A DNA stretch of 55,872 nt from Fundicoccus sp052116145 (GCF_052116145.1 NZ_JBQKLQ010000011.1:1-55872); one strand, 5' to 3'. Positions 24,923 through 33,363 are shown, counted from the first letter of the stretch. Translations and numbers: made by a program. The notes: generated by a model not told the origin, from the sequence alone.

Positions 24923-26376
24923 TTATCGATCACTCCATTGTGTTTAATAACTGCTTGATACCAAGCAAATGATTCTTTTTTTGTTCGTTTCAAACTACCA
25001 TTGCCTTGGTTATCTTTGTCGACATGAATAAAGCCATAGCGTTTTTCCATTTCTCCAGAACCAAAGCTGACAATATCAATCACGCCCCAAGGCGTATAAC
25101 CGATGACCTCAACACCGTCGACTTGAATCGCTAGTTGCATTTGTTCAATATGCCGCTTTAAATAATTGACGCGGTAAGGATCATAAATCTTACCGTCAGC
25201 CTCGATTTTATCATAGGCGCCAAAGCCGTTTTCAACAATAAATAGTGGCAAATTATAACGTTGATGAAGCACGTTTAAGATATAACGTAAACCCGTTGGA
25301 TCAATTTGCCAGCCCCAATCATTACTCTTGAGGTAAGGGTTGTTGACCACGCGTGTATTGGGATATTCACTGGCTGGATAAGCATGTCGCTCATTCGCCA
25401 CTTCATCCACCGTCGTGACTGCATTCGACATATAATAACTAAACCCAATATAATCAACGGTCCCACTTTTTAATTCGTCTAATTCAGCTAAGCTATACTC
25501 AATGTTATATCCTTCGCGTTCCCACTTAGCTAAGGCATAAGCCGGAATCTCTCCTCGCACATGTACATCGCTATAGAAAAAGCGTCTGTCCATTACTTTC
25601 AAAGCTGCTAGTTGATCATTAGGGGCGCTCGTTGAGGGGTAAACCGGCACATAAGCCATCATACAGCCCATCTTAAACTCTGGATTAATCTCTCGAGCCA
25701 CATTAATTGCCTTCGCACTCGCAATCAATTCGTTGAGCCCCGCTTGAAAAATGACTTCTTCCGCTCGTTCATGCGGCTCCAAGACAATTCCCGAATTCGT
25801 CCACGTATGTAAAGCATGTTGCCCATCCGCTTGATTATTGATTTCATTAAAAGTCATCCAGTAGGTCACTTTTTCTTTGTAACGCTTCAGCACAACTTCT
25901 GCAAAACGGACAAAGTAGTCGATGACACGCTTATCGCGAAAACCACCATAAGCTTGCGTTAAATGATAGGGCATTTCAAAATGCGATAAGGTTATGACTG
26001 GCTCAATACCATTCTCTAGCAACGTGTCAAACAATTTGTCATAAAATACTAATCCCGCTTCATTTGGTTCACTTTCATCTCCCAACGGGAAGATCCGCGA
26101 CCAAGCAATCGAAGTTCTAAAAGCCTTCAAGCCTAGTTCTTTTAACAACTGGATATCTTCTGGATAACGATGATAAAAATCAATTGCTTCATGATTAGGA
26201 TAATACTCGTTAGCCAGTACACCGTCTGTAATTTGACGTGCTGTCGTGTGACTGCCTGCCGTTAACACATCCGCAATACTCATTCCTTTACCGTCGGCTT
26301 GCCATGCTCCTTCAATCTGATGAGCGGCAACCGCTCCACCCCAAAGAAATTCTGTGGGCATTGGTCTTTCTCTCAC
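24919..26376 (-). CDS. bglA: Glycoside hydrolase family 1, 6-phospho-beta-glucosidase
   Basis: A 485-residue GH1 enzyme. N-terminal signature FLWGGAVAAHQIEGAW, acid/base Glu in MTFNEINNQ (about 178) and nucleophile Glu in FIVENGFGAYD (about 380). The loop SFGSGEMEKRYGFIHVDKDN at about 433-452 has the Ser, Lys and Tyr that bind the 6-phosphate, in place of the E-W pair of plain beta-glucosidases. It therefore hydrolyses phosphorylated beta-glucosides. No PTS gene is nearby; the phosphate would come from the ROK kinase. GTG at 26376 is the longest start; an ATG five codons on is possible. A palindrome at 26418-26435 lies just upstream. Confidence 0.9.
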   Translation of the reverse strand: MRERPMPTEFLWGGAVAAHQIEGAWQADGKGMSIADVLTAGSHTTARQITDGVLANEYYPNHEAIDFYHRYPEDIQLLKELGLKAFRTSIAWSRIFPLGDESEPNEAGLVFYDKLFDTLLENGIEPVITLSHFEMPYHLTQAYGGFRDKRVIDYFVRFAEVVLKRYKEKVTYWMTFNEINNQADGQHALHTWTNSGIVLEPHERAEEVIFQAGLNELIASAKAINVAREINPEFKMGCMMAYVPVYPSTSAPNDQLAALKVMDRRFFYSDVHVRGEIPAYALAKWEREGYNIEYSLAELDELKSGTVDYIGFSYYMSNAVTTVDEVANERHAYPASEYPNTRVVNNPYLKSNDWGWQIDPTGLRYILNVLHQRYNLPLFIVENGFGAYDKIEADGKIYDPYRVNYLKRHIEQMQLAIQVDGVEVIGYTPWGVIDIVSFGSGEMEKRYGFIHVDKDNQGNGSLKRTKKESFAWYQAVIKHNGVIDK

Positions 26377-26417
26377 AAATATTCACCTGCTCTCTTAACT
26401 TTGCATCATCATCATAA

Positions 26418-26435
26418 AATAAAAACGTTTTTATT
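26418..26435. promoter_or_regulatory. 18-bp perfect palindrome upstream of the GH1-GH3 genes
   Basis: AATAAAAACGTTTTTATT is a perfect palindrome about 40 nt upstream of the GH1 start. It resembles a degenerate cre and the sequence GAAAACGTTATTA upstream of rpiR, so it could be an operator for CcpA, the RpiR protein or the LacI protein. Confidence 0.5.
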
Positions 26436-26455
26436 GGAAGGGGTTTCAAGCATTA

Positions 26456-26469
26456 CGGTACACGTACCG
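26456..26469. promoter_or_regulatory. Inverted repeat CGGTAC-AC-GTACCG
   Basis: A perfect 6+2+6 inverted repeat between the rpiR terminator and the GH1 promoter region. It could be a second operator, or a partial copy of the terminator core (GGTAC...GTACC) next to it. Confidence 0.35.
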
Positions 26470-26482
26470 GTAAAATAATAAA

Positions 26483-26521
26483 AGAGTCAGCCTGGTACAC
26501 TACGTACCAAAGTCTGACTCT
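26483..26521 (-). terminator. Terminator overlapping the end of rpiR
   Basis: AGAGTCAG..TGGTAC pairs with GTACCA..CTGACTCT. The upstream arm is the last coding part of the RpiR gene (stop at 26500) and TTTATT follows on the minus strand. Confidence 0.75.
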
Positions 26522-27243
26522 GTTTTCTCCTTGACAAGGTCAATCAACAATTCCATTAAGTATAGAACTGGCAGTTGACTCGTATAATCCTCATGTTTAT
26601 TAAATTTTTTGACGTTTACTTTATAATCCAGCAAATGATCGGTCATTAATGCTAAAGTGCTCGTAGACTGACTCGTCACCGCTACCGTGACACAGTCGAG
26701 TATCTCGTGGAAGGTATTGGCCACTTCCACTACTTCTGTCGTTGTACCAGATACGGATAGGAGTATCAGCACATTATCTGCCGTATTTCTCAATTTAGAG
26801 GTTACCGGATAGGTAAAGTCTGTTAGAGCGAATGTGTTATAACCAATCGAGGCTAACCGGCGCGAAGCGTATTCACATAGGTTACCCGATGCACCGACAC
26901 CACAGAAAATCACATTTTCAGCAGGTACAATCAAATCAGAGATGAGATCTAGTTTAGTTGATAAATCGTCAGGAAAATTTTCAGCTGCTAGTAAATCTGG
27001 CCCATAATAGTTTAAAGCCGTGTGATTCTCCTCTACTTTAAAATCATTTTTAAATTCCGAAAAACTTTCATAACCCATTTTTCGGATAAAACGCATCACT
27101 GACGAAGCCGACGTATGTGACTCATTGGCCACTTCTCTCACTCGCATATAAGCTATCTTGGCGCTATTCGTATGTAAAAACTGATAAATTGCTCGATCTA
27201 CTTCCGTTAAAGTATTAAAATCTATCTGACTAAAAAAAGACAT
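26500..27243 (-). CDS. RpiR/MurR family regulator (HTH plus SIS domain)
   Basis: A 247-residue regulator. The N-terminal HTH-6 domain (about 1-80) includes MRVREVANESHTSASSVMRF and IRKMGYESFSEFK. The C-terminal sugar-isomerase (SIS) domain, which senses a phosphosugar, shows NVIFCGVGASGNLCEYASRR and LILLSVSGTTTEV. The start ATG follows AAAGGTGG. It lies just upstream of the GH1 gene on the same strand but has its own terminator. It is a likely controller of the beta-glucoside genes, with a phospho-beta-glucoside as the inducer (inference from the SIS domain and position). Confidence 0.85.
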   Translation of the reverse strand: MSFFSQIDFNTLTEVDRAIYQFLHTNSAKIAYMRVREVANESHTSASSVMRFIRKMGYESFSEFKNDFKVEENHTALNYYGPDLLAAENFPDDLSTKLDLISDLIVPAENVIFCGVGASGNLCEYASRRLASIGYNTFALTDFTYPVTSKLRNTADNVLILLSVSGTTTEVVEVANTFHEILDCVTVAVTSQSTSTLALMTDHLLDYKVNVKKFNKHEDYTSQLPVLYLMELLIDLVKEKTESDFGT

Positions 27244-27294
27244 GCTAGGCCACCTTTCAGTATAGTAGTTCTATTTTATCATAAATCGCTCAAA

Positions 27295-27308
27295 TGAAAA
27301 CGTTATTA
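27295..27308 (-). promoter_or_regulatory. cre-like site upstream of rpiR
   Basis: TGAAAACGTTATTA (plus strand) has one mismatch to the cre consensus TGWAANCGNTNWCA. It lies about 55 nt upstream of the rpiR start and fits carbon catabolite repression of the cluster. Confidence 0.4.
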
Positions 27309-27390
27309 TTTACTAACCTGGATGGCATTTAAAACAATTTATTCTGTTTTATCAGCTACTGAAACAAGCAAGTCTTCAATAAAGAGGTAT

Positions 27391-27780
27391 GAATGAACAC
27401 GTCGTGTCGCTTCACGTCACGACTTTCTAGCCTATCTAAAACGCGTGTCATCAGGTGACACGCCGCCTTTTCCCATATTGCTAAGTAAATGAGCCATAAA
27501 TTGCAGGATTTTCTACCCGTTGAGCCCAGAACAATGCGAATGATGAATGAACACGTCGTGTCGCTTCACGTCACGACTTTCTAGCCTATCTAAAACGCGT
27601 GTCATCAGGTGACACGCCGTCTTTTCCCATATTGCTAAGTAAATGAGCCATAAATTGCAGGATTTTCTACCCGTTGAGCCCAGAACAATGCGAATGATGA
27701 ACAAACACGTCGTGTCGCTTCACGTCACGACTTTCTAGCCTATCTAAAACGCGTGTCATCAGGTGACACGCCGCCTTTTC
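27391..27780. repeat. Tandem 154-bp repeat, 2.5 copies
   Basis: Copies begin at 27391, 27545 and 27699, exactly 154 bp apart. The third stops after about 80 bp. Copies are almost identical (one C/T change in the CCGCC / CCGTC motif; GAATGAACAC against GAACAAACAC). Each holds a perfect hairpin GCGTGTCA-TCAGG-TGACACGC followed by CCGCCTTTTC, which looks like a terminator, plus a GTCGTG...CACGAC inverted repeat. No coding sequence with a ribosome binding site is seen in 27310-27960. Confidence 0.9.
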
Positions 27781-27815
27781 GTTCCACAGATTTCTCTTGA
27801 GTAATCCCATGCAGA

Positions 27816-27892
27816 GTCGTGCTCTACAAGAGCACGACGATTCAGACAGAACACTAAATATAAAAACGTGCTGGTCAGATCGGCACTCCTTA
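27816..27892. repeat. Dispersed palindromic element, copy 3 (hairpin variant)
   Basis: A perfect 10-bp hairpin GTCGTGCTCT-ACA-AGAGCACGAC, then GATTCAGACAGAACAC and CGTGCTGGTCAGATCGGCAC. The order 'CACGACGATT ... A/CACT ... CGTGC-GG--GGCACTCC' matches the elements at 41515-41610 and 52795-52880. Confidence 0.4.
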
Positions 27893-27987
27893 TGGTTTGT
27901 AAGTGTTGTCGTATGAGGATTGCGTATTAATAGTATCTGACGTGTGATTATGATAAATTTAAATCACGAGGAATGGAGGTGAAGACC

Positions 27988-28194
27988 GTGTCAAAAGATT
28001 ATAAAAACGAACAGACAGATGCTTTAAAAGACGACTTAACTACCGATGCTATTCGACAAATGGCTCAAAAGGAAAAAGACAAAGCTTTTTCAACTTTCGA
28101 GAGTAACCGTAGAGAAAAAGCAAAGGCAGAAGAGATGATGCCTGAGTCATTTGAAGACAGCGGTGCAACTTCAACAGATGATGAGACGACTTAA
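27988..28194 (+). CDS. Small hydrophilic acidic protein of unknown function
   Basis: A 68-residue protein from the GTG at 27988 (MSKDYKNEQTDALKDDLTTD). GGAGG lies 8 nt upstream; a longer frame from 27973 would begin inside this ribosome binding site. It is highly charged, with no hydrophobic segment, and its C-terminus is acidic (SFEDSGATSTDDETT). A strong terminator follows at 28241-28281. I do not recognise the family. Translation signals and the terminator make it a credible gene. Confidence 0.65.
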   Translation: MSKDYKNEQTDALKDDLTTDAIRQMAQKEKDKAFSTFESNRREKAKAEEMMPESFEDSGATSTDDETT

Positions 28195-28240
28195 ACAAGT
28201 GAGTCAGTTTCATTCGAGTTTCTTGTTTTATACGCAAATA

Positions 28241-28281
28241 AATAAGGTTAAGGCGCTTAACATTCGCGTTTTAACCTTATT
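28241..28281 (+). terminator. Terminator of the small acidic protein gene
   Basis: An 11-bp stem AATAAGGTTAA / TTAACCTTATT (28241-28251 and 28271-28281), followed by TTGG. Confidence 0.75.
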
Positions 28282-28551
28282 TTGGTGTCTAAATTTTTTT
28301 CGCAAAGGCTGTAGGATACTCGTTCGAAGATAGAGTCAAATTGAGTGTCATCAAAGTTAAGAAAGCTGTCAAATTATTTCTCCCTGACAGACTCTCCCTT
28401 AAGGGCACTTTTCTACTTCGCGTCATTAATAAATATAGACTGGAGACTTTACAGAGCGTTTCACTTTATAAGTTCGTCAGTTTTGGGAGGTGCGTGTGGG
28501 GCATGACGTCGGTTGATGCAGTCTTTTTGGAGGTCTTATTTTCAAAAAAAA

Positions 28552-28830
28552 TTATCCTTTGGTCATGTTTTTAATAATTAATTCGTTTTGTTGATGTATG
28601 TCTTGCGTGAGTTCATGGTTTTTTAGGATGACGGTTACGATTAAAAAGATGAAGGCGGTATAGGCTAGGCACAGTAAGAGCACGGCGACTAGGGTTGGTA
28701 GGTCATATTCTTCGACGAAGTCAAAATCTTCGATGATTCTTGTGGAGTAGGCGGTTGAAAAAGCGATTGAGAAACTTAGTATGATATTGATTACCAACAT
28801 CACGATGTTAAATCCTTTGAGGTATTTCAT
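28552..28830 (-). CDS. Small membrane protein with two membrane segments
   Basis: A 92-residue protein, not recognised as a family. There are two hydrophobic segments, at about 7-27 and 46-69, separated by an acidic loop (IIEDFDFVEEYDLP). The tail ILKNHELTQDIHQQNELIIK is polar and probably forms a short helix in the cytoplasm. The start ATG has AGGAAG 6 nt upstream. It stands alone; the 450 bp upstream to 29253 (the terminator of the next gene) contain nothing I can identify. Confidence 0.6.
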   Translation of the reverse strand: MKYLKGFNIVMLVINIILSFSIAFSTAYSTRIIEDFDFVEEYDLPTLVAVLLLCLAYTAFIFLIVTVILKNHELTQDIHQQNELIIKNMTKG

Positions 28831-29253
28831 GGGGAACTTCCTTTCTTTGTGTCTTGGTCTTTCAGCATGGCCTGTTTAGCTGATATGAGTGCCGTGAAGC
28901 TGGCGTTTTGGACGAGGTGAGACATTGTTTCGCTGCGTTTGTATTAGTGGTCTCGATTAGCTGGTGTTAGGTTGACGTCGTTTAGTTTGTCAAGATTGTT
29001 GGCAAGCTAAATGGTGCAGTATCATAAAAGGATGCTTATTACCGGCATAATGAGTCTTTAGTATTTTAGTTCTTGCCAGAGCAAGTCTGGTAGCTGTTTC
29101 TAGCGACTTGTTAATTGATACAAGGGATAGTTGACATGGCGGTGAGAATGGTTTTTATTTTAAACAAAACCTCTCTCTTTAAGTGACCATTTGTTTAGGG
29201 ATAGTTTACACTATTTATGTGTGTGTTCATAAGCTGAAGCTTTTGACGACAAA

Positions 29254-29277
29254 ACCACCCAGCCTTGGCCGGGTGGT
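29254..29277 (-). terminator. Terminator of the second acyltransferase gene
   Basis: ACCACCC.GCC pairs with GGC.GGGTGGT, followed by TTTTG on the minus strand, 10 nt after the stop codon. Confidence 0.75.
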
Positions 29278-29287
29278 AATAGGTATG

Positions 29288-30322
29288 TTATTGGCTGGGA
29301 CCGAACAAGCTATCTGCTCTATTATGTAGAAATTCAGTCAGCCGCTGGGCCAACCAGACGGTTGGAATGGCTATAATAGTCGTGACAGCCATTGAGGTCA
29401 AACCGACCAGTGGTGTTTGGAAAAATGCAATGCGGACATTGTCGCTGACGCGCAGAAAGTCCAGGTTGCGGGCAATAATATCCGAATAATAGTCGCCCAT
29501 TATATAGTAGGCAAGTGTGTAATGTGCCAGAAAACTAGCGATGCGTGTGGCCGGATTTTCGCCGACTTCAAGTGTTTGAAAGAAGCTGAAAATCATAGCT
29601 GTCGCCGTAATAATCAATAGATTGTCATAAGTGCCGATAAAGGGGTCGTAGACGCCGCCGTCGGCCAGCCAGAAAATCAATCCGGTGTTCAACGCTAAAG
29701 CTGCCAACGTCACAAGCAGTTTCGTCCTCTGCTTCAACTGCAAAGGATAACGGCGCAAATAGCCGCCAAGTAAATAGTAAACCAAAGGATAAGCCGAGCG
29801 AATAAAGGTATGAAGATACTCGATATCAAAAGCTTTTAAAAAGGCCGGAAGCGCAACCAGACCGGTCATCAAGATCAATAAACCCGTTTCCTCCTGTTTT
29901 TTCAAGCTGCCCAACAAACGGTTGAGGTAAGGCGCTAATAAATATAAGCCGATATGAAAACTGACATAATAAGGAGGATTCAATACAAACTTCAACAAAT
30001 CTTTCGCGCCTAGAGGCAAGTCATTGTAAGTGTGATTCAGAAAATAAGCGACCACTAACAAGAGCGTTGACTCCATTAAAAAATCCAACAAACGGCGGTA
30101 ATGGCGCTGATTGATTTCATGGCGTGTCAACAGATAACCACTCGTTATGAAAAATAATGGCACGCAGGTCTTCAATAAACTGAGAAAAGTCGTCAACAGA
30201 AAGGCCGTTTCAGTCGTTAGCGACAGCTCCATAAAAGGCGTGCGCTCGAAATGATGCACCATCACGACGAACCAGGCAGCCATTAATTTTAATAAATCCA
30301 AAGAATAATTTCGTTTGCTCAA
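29288..30322 (-). CDS. Acyltransferase 3 family membrane protein
   Basis: A 344-residue membrane acyltransferase. The N-terminus YSLDLLKLMAAWFVVMVHHF has the family His-His pair. It continues with VPLFFITSGYLLTR and about ten hydrophobic segments (the second half includes LLGGYLRRYPLQLKQR). No extracellular SGNH domain is present. It resembles surface-polysaccharide or teichoic acid O-acetyltransferases; the acceptor is unknown. It starts at TTG (30322) with AAGGTG 5 nt upstream, and stands alone. It differs from the protein at 6195-7241 and is not a recent duplicate. Confidence 0.85.
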   Translation of the reverse strand: MSKRNYSLDLLKLMAAWFVVMVHHFERTPFMELSLTTETAFLLTTFLSLLKTCVPLFFITSGYLLTRHEINQRHYRRLLDFLMESTLLLVVAYFLNHTYNDLPLGAKDLLKFVLNPPYYVSFHIGLYLLAPYLNRLLGSLKKQEETGLLILMTGLVALPAFLKAFDIEYLHTFIRSAYPLVYYLLGGYLRRYPLQLKQRTKLLVTLAALALNTGLIFWLADGGVYDPFIGTYDNLLIITATAMIFSFFQTLEVGENPATRIASFLAHYTLAYYIMGDYYSDIIARNLDFLRVSDNVRIAFFQTPLVGLTSMAVTTIIAIPTVWLAQRLTEFLHNRADSLFGPSQ

Positions 30323-30439
30323 TTTAGCACCTTCTTTTTAGAGTAAACTTCATTATACAAAGTTAGCCACACAAGACCAATACAAAAGCATAACATTTCG
30401 ATAACAAAATATGATCGATAGTTTATCGACCAAAATAAA

Positions 30440-30479
30440 AACTTGCAGACGATGCCAGGCACCACCCACAAGTTGTTTT
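30440..30479 (-). terminator. Terminator of the isochorismatase-family gene
   Basis: AACTTG / CAAGTT with an inner GGTGCC / GGCATC pairing. The T-tract TTTTTATTTT follows on the minus strand and the stem starts at the stop codon. Confidence 0.65.
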
Positions 30480-30480
30480 T

Positions 30481-31050
30481 TTAGTCGATCACCACTGTAT
30501 GGAAACAGCGGGTCATATGTTCTAGCATAATCTCGCCTAAGGCAGTAAAAGTTGCGACGCCGCGACGGTGTGTCACCGTCTTGAAGCCTTCCGCATCCGC
30601 CCCACTGATCGTATTAAAGACGCATATGTCCGTCGTCACACCCACTACATGGACCGTTTCGACGCTAACTTTACGCAAGTCGGCGGCCAAGCCAGTTTGA
30701 AAGAACGAGTTGTAGTTCTCTTTGGGATAATAGCTAACGAGCGTTTCGTTTTGATTAACCTGGTACCATTCAGCTAATTCACCGTATAACGCTTGTCCTT
30801 TCGTATCCACGACATTATGCACCGGCCATAAGTTGAAATGCGGATCATTGGGCTGATGAGCATCCATCGCAATAACGACTGGCATACCAGCTGCTAGAAA
30901 GTCATCGGCTAGTTCACGAATATAAGGGACAATCGCTTGGGCGGGTTCCCCTACTGTTAAGCCGCCGTCTGTTGCGACAAAGTCGACACTCATGTCGACA
31001 ATAATTAAAGCTTCCTTGTTAGTCGTTTGGTTAGTTGTTTCTTTTGTCAT
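30481..31050 (-). CDS. pncA: Isochorismatase-family cysteine hydrolase, probable nicotinamidase
   Basis: A 189-residue hydrolase. The catalytic triad is visible: Asp19 in IIVDMSVDF, Lys in YYPKENYNSFF (about 111) and Cys in VVGVTTDICVF (about 142). The metal-binding pattern of nicotinamidases is also present as MDAHQPNDPHF (Asp and two His). The enzyme would convert nicotinamide to nicotinate for NAD salvage. Other isochorismatase-type amidases remain possible. The ATG follows AGGAG by 7 nt. It is monocistronic. Confidence 0.75.
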   Translation of the reverse strand: MTKETTNQTTNKEALIIVDMSVDFVATDGGLTVGEPAQAIVPYIRELADDFLAAGMPVVIAMDAHQPNDPHFNLWPVHNVVDTKGQALYGELAEWYQVNQNETLVSYYPKENYNSFFQTGLAADLRKVSVETVHVVGVTTDICVFNTISGADAEGFKTVTHRRGVATFTALGEIMLEHMTRCFHTVVID

Positions 31051-31149
31051 CTCACCACTCCTAAAATTGAAATCGTTTTATCTATTATACCACTGATAAT
31101 GGGTGGGTGAAAATAAAAACAAGTTGGGAATTGGACTGGAGCTGTGGTG

Positions 31150-31315
31150 ATGATTTTTCGAGAGCCGACTCGGGGTCACCAGACTTGGAGTCAGCCGGAG
31201 TTCTCGATGCCAACAATGCTTCTCAAAACCATAGGTGTGGCGAACAAGTCGCCACGATTTAAAAGTCGAGTCGCTCTGCTTCGAATCGTCGAGAACTAGA
31301 AGTTCGAGACTCCTT
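31150..31315. repeat. Intergenic palindrome-rich segment
   Basis: The 345-bp gap 31051-31395 holds CGAGAGCCGACTC and, 45 nt later, its near-complement GAGTCAGCCGGAGTTCTCG, then GGCGAACAAGTCGCCACGATT and TCGAATCGTCGAGAACT. These resemble parts of the dispersed palindromic element family but the copy is rearranged. No gene is seen. Confidence 0.35.
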
Positions 31316-31338
31316 TGTTAGTTATAACGAACAAGAAA

Positions 31339-31358
31339 GGTCTAGCACGCGCTAGACC
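31339..31358 (-). terminator. Terminator of the glycosyltransferase gene
   Basis: GGTCTAGC / GCTAGACC stem with a 4-nt loop, followed by TTTCTT on the minus strand. Confidence 0.8.
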
Positions 31359-31395
31359 CTTGTTAATTACGTTACATGGTTTTAATTGGCGTTAC

Positions 31396-32532
31396 TTAGA
31401 TTCGGTAAGAACTGATGTTGCCTTTGAGAAATTCTACATACAAGGCGGCCGAGGTGGCACTCGTAAATTTCTTCTGTTCGAATTTTTCTTGAATTAATTC
31501 AGATGAAACGTCTGCCGGCTGTTGATTAGCTAAAATCACCTGCACCCAAGCTTCAACATCTTGAGCACCATTGTCAATCGGGAGGAATTCAACGAGACCT
31601 AAATCTAAATCCGTTTCACATGTCTGAATATCGGATAGCAAAATTTTCTTACCGGATGCTTGTGACTCAATCGCAACCGTTGAAAGACCTTCGAAATGAG
31701 ACGGCAAAACCATGAGGTCCATCGTTTGATAGAGTTCTGAAATATCATTACGACGCCCCATAAATTTAACATAGCCTTCTAGCTTGCGCTCAGCAACCGC
31801 CTGTTTAATCTCGTCTTCAAGCTTTCCTTGTCCGAAAAATAGCCATAAAAAGTCGAGTTCAGTTTTTGCGAGTTCTTCAATGACCTCAAGACTGAACGCA
31901 TGATTTTTGACTTCGTGGAAACGTGCAATTTGGCTGATGATAAATTTGTGTTGATTTTCTTGGCCGTAGGCTTCGCTTTTAAGACTAGCGGCCTTATTTT
32001 GCCCGAGAAAGTTGTGTATGTTGATGCTGTTCGGGATGTGGACCACGTCGTTGTTTTCAAGGGCTTGGCGACCAAAAATGTTTTCAGTGGCGCCTAGGCC
32101 GCAGGATAATTTGTAGTCGGCCATCCAGCGATTAATGTAACGTCGTGCATTGTTCGTATTATCTGGTTCCGCCGTGTGCGCGTGAATTGCAAATTTCAGG
32201 CGGTTTTTCTTGGCCACTAAGTAGAAAATCAGCGCCAAATCCATCCCATAGTTGCAATGAACGAGGGTGTTTTTGGGTAATTGTTTAAAAATCGCGTTCG
32301 TTTGTTTCACGGATTGCATGAGACTTTCTTTAACCGGGTTTGGGACTTTGTAAATTTGACCACCGGTCGCAGCAATGGCTTGTTCTAGGCGTGCGCTCGG
32401 TGTATCAAAGGTCAGGATATCGATTTGGACGTCTTGATTTGCCAGCGCCTCAGCTTTATCTAGTATAAATGAAGAGATTCCTCCACCAAATTCCGACATG
32501 ATGTGAATGACTCTTAATGGTTTATCTGGCAT
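31396..32532 (-). CDS. Glycosyltransferase family 4-like protein
   Basis: A 378-residue GT-B enzyme. The N-terminal acceptor domain begins LRVIHIMSEFGGGISSFIL, a start typical of EpsF-type exopolysaccharide glycosyltransferases. The C-terminal donor domain has ISQIARFHEVKNH, FFGQGKLEDEIK, VKFMGRRNDISELY and the E-x7-E motif in HFEGLSTVAIESQASGK (about 275-291). It probably adds a sugar to a surface polysaccharide or glycolipid; the sugars cannot be read from sequence. No other polysaccharide genes are nearby, so it is an isolated copy. The start ATG follows GAGGAGG by 6 nt. Confidence 0.85.
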   Translation of the reverse strand: MPDKPLRVIHIMSEFGGGISSFILDKAEALANQDVQIDILTFDTPSARLEQAIAATGGQIYKVPNPVKESLMQSVKQTNAIFKQLPKNTLVHCNYGMDLALIFYLVAKKNRLKFAIHAHTAEPDNTNNARRYINRWMADYKLSCGLGATENIFGRQALENNDVVHIPNSINIHNFLGQNKAASLKSEAYGQENQHKFIISQIARFHEVKNHAFSLEVIEELAKTELDFLWLFFGQGKLEDEIKQAVAERKLEGYVKFMGRRNDISELYQTMDLMVLPSHFEGLSTVAIESQASGKKILLSDIQTCETDLDLGLVEFLPIDNGAQDVEAWVQVILANQQPADVSSELIQEKFEQKKFTSATSAALYVEFLKGNISSYRI

Positions 32533-32649
32533 GGTCAGCCTCCTCTTAAATAATCATCTTACATTTTACCGTTAAACAGGCTGATATACAATTGCTGCGA
32601 AAGCTTTAGTTTTGATGACCCAAGGTTCGCTGAATCTTTTCAGCAAAAT

Positions 32650-32684
32650 AGCCAGACAAAGTGAATATCACTCCAAGTCTGACT
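32650..32684 (-). terminator. Terminator of the secreted-protein gene
   Basis: AGTCAGAC / GTCTGGCT with an inner GTGA / TCAC stem, followed by ATTTTG on the minus strand. Confidence 0.7.
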
Positions 32685-32697
32685 ATTAAAAATTATT

Positions 32698-33363
32698 CTA
32701 TCTCACAATTTCTATGAAATCACGCTTCGAATAAGTCACGCCATAGTCATCAGTAATTGTGCTGCCATCGGTATTATCTTCGTGCTCAAAGCGGAAGAGT
32801 TTTTGATTTCCTAGCTCAACAAGCCACAGATCTTGAGACCTTCTGATAGTCGGAGCATTAATTTGGATGTATTGATAGAAAACCGGATTCTTATAGTTAA
32901 AATTCAAATAACTATAGTCGATACTCGGAATCTGCGCATCGATCATTGCATCGATTTCCTCACGTCTCATAGTTGGTGTAATTTTTTCAGCAACTTCTGA
33001 ATAGATTTTCGCATAATCTGGAATATGTATATTATTTTTCTCATACCATTTTGCGATATCTTCAGCATCCATTGATGGATCAATCATACCCGTTAAGCCA
33101 TCCTCCAATAATCTACCCACCTGTATTAACTCTGTATATCGCTCCATATTCCTAGTTTCCGAATTTCTAAGTTCTTCGTGACGTACGACCACTTGGACAC
33201 CATTTTCAAAAAACACAAAGCCCCAAATAGCTCGGTTCTCATCCGTTAGATAAATACCTTCATATGGGAATTCCTCCTCAGCTTGAACACTGACACTAGA
33301 AAGATTGGCAAAAACGGGCATTAGGCAGAGTAAACATAACATTGTTCTCAATAATTTTTTCAT
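32698..33363 (-). CDS. Secreted protein of unknown function
   Basis: A 221-residue protein with a clear signal peptide (MKKLLRTMLCLLCLMPVFAN, cut near VQA-EEE). Two cysteines lie inside the signal core and not in a lipobox. The mature part is polar and mixed alpha/beta (IWGFVFFENGVQVVVRHEEL ... WLVELGNQKLFRFEHED). No family is recognised. The ATG follows AGGAAGGGG by 6 nt. It is divergently transcribed from the AgrC/AgrA-type pair at 33522, with a shared 158-bp promoter region, which makes it a candidate target or partner of that pair. Confidence 0.65.
   Translation of the reverse strand: MKKLLRTMLCLLCLMPVFANLSSVSVQAEEEFPYEGIYLTDENRAIWGFVFFENGVQVVVRHEELRNSETRNMERYTELIQVGRLLEDGLTGMIDPSMDAEDIAKWYEKNNIHIPDYAKIYSEVAEKITPTMRREEIDAMIDAQIPSIDYSYLNFNYKNPVFYQYIQINAPTIRRSQDLWLVELGNQKLFRFEHEDNTDGSTITDDYGVTYSKRDFIEIVR

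Noticed and set aside
28341..28574. Plus-strand ORF of 77 codons overlapping the small membrane protein
   Set aside because: No convincing ribosome binding site, and it overlaps the end of a better supported gene on the other strand.
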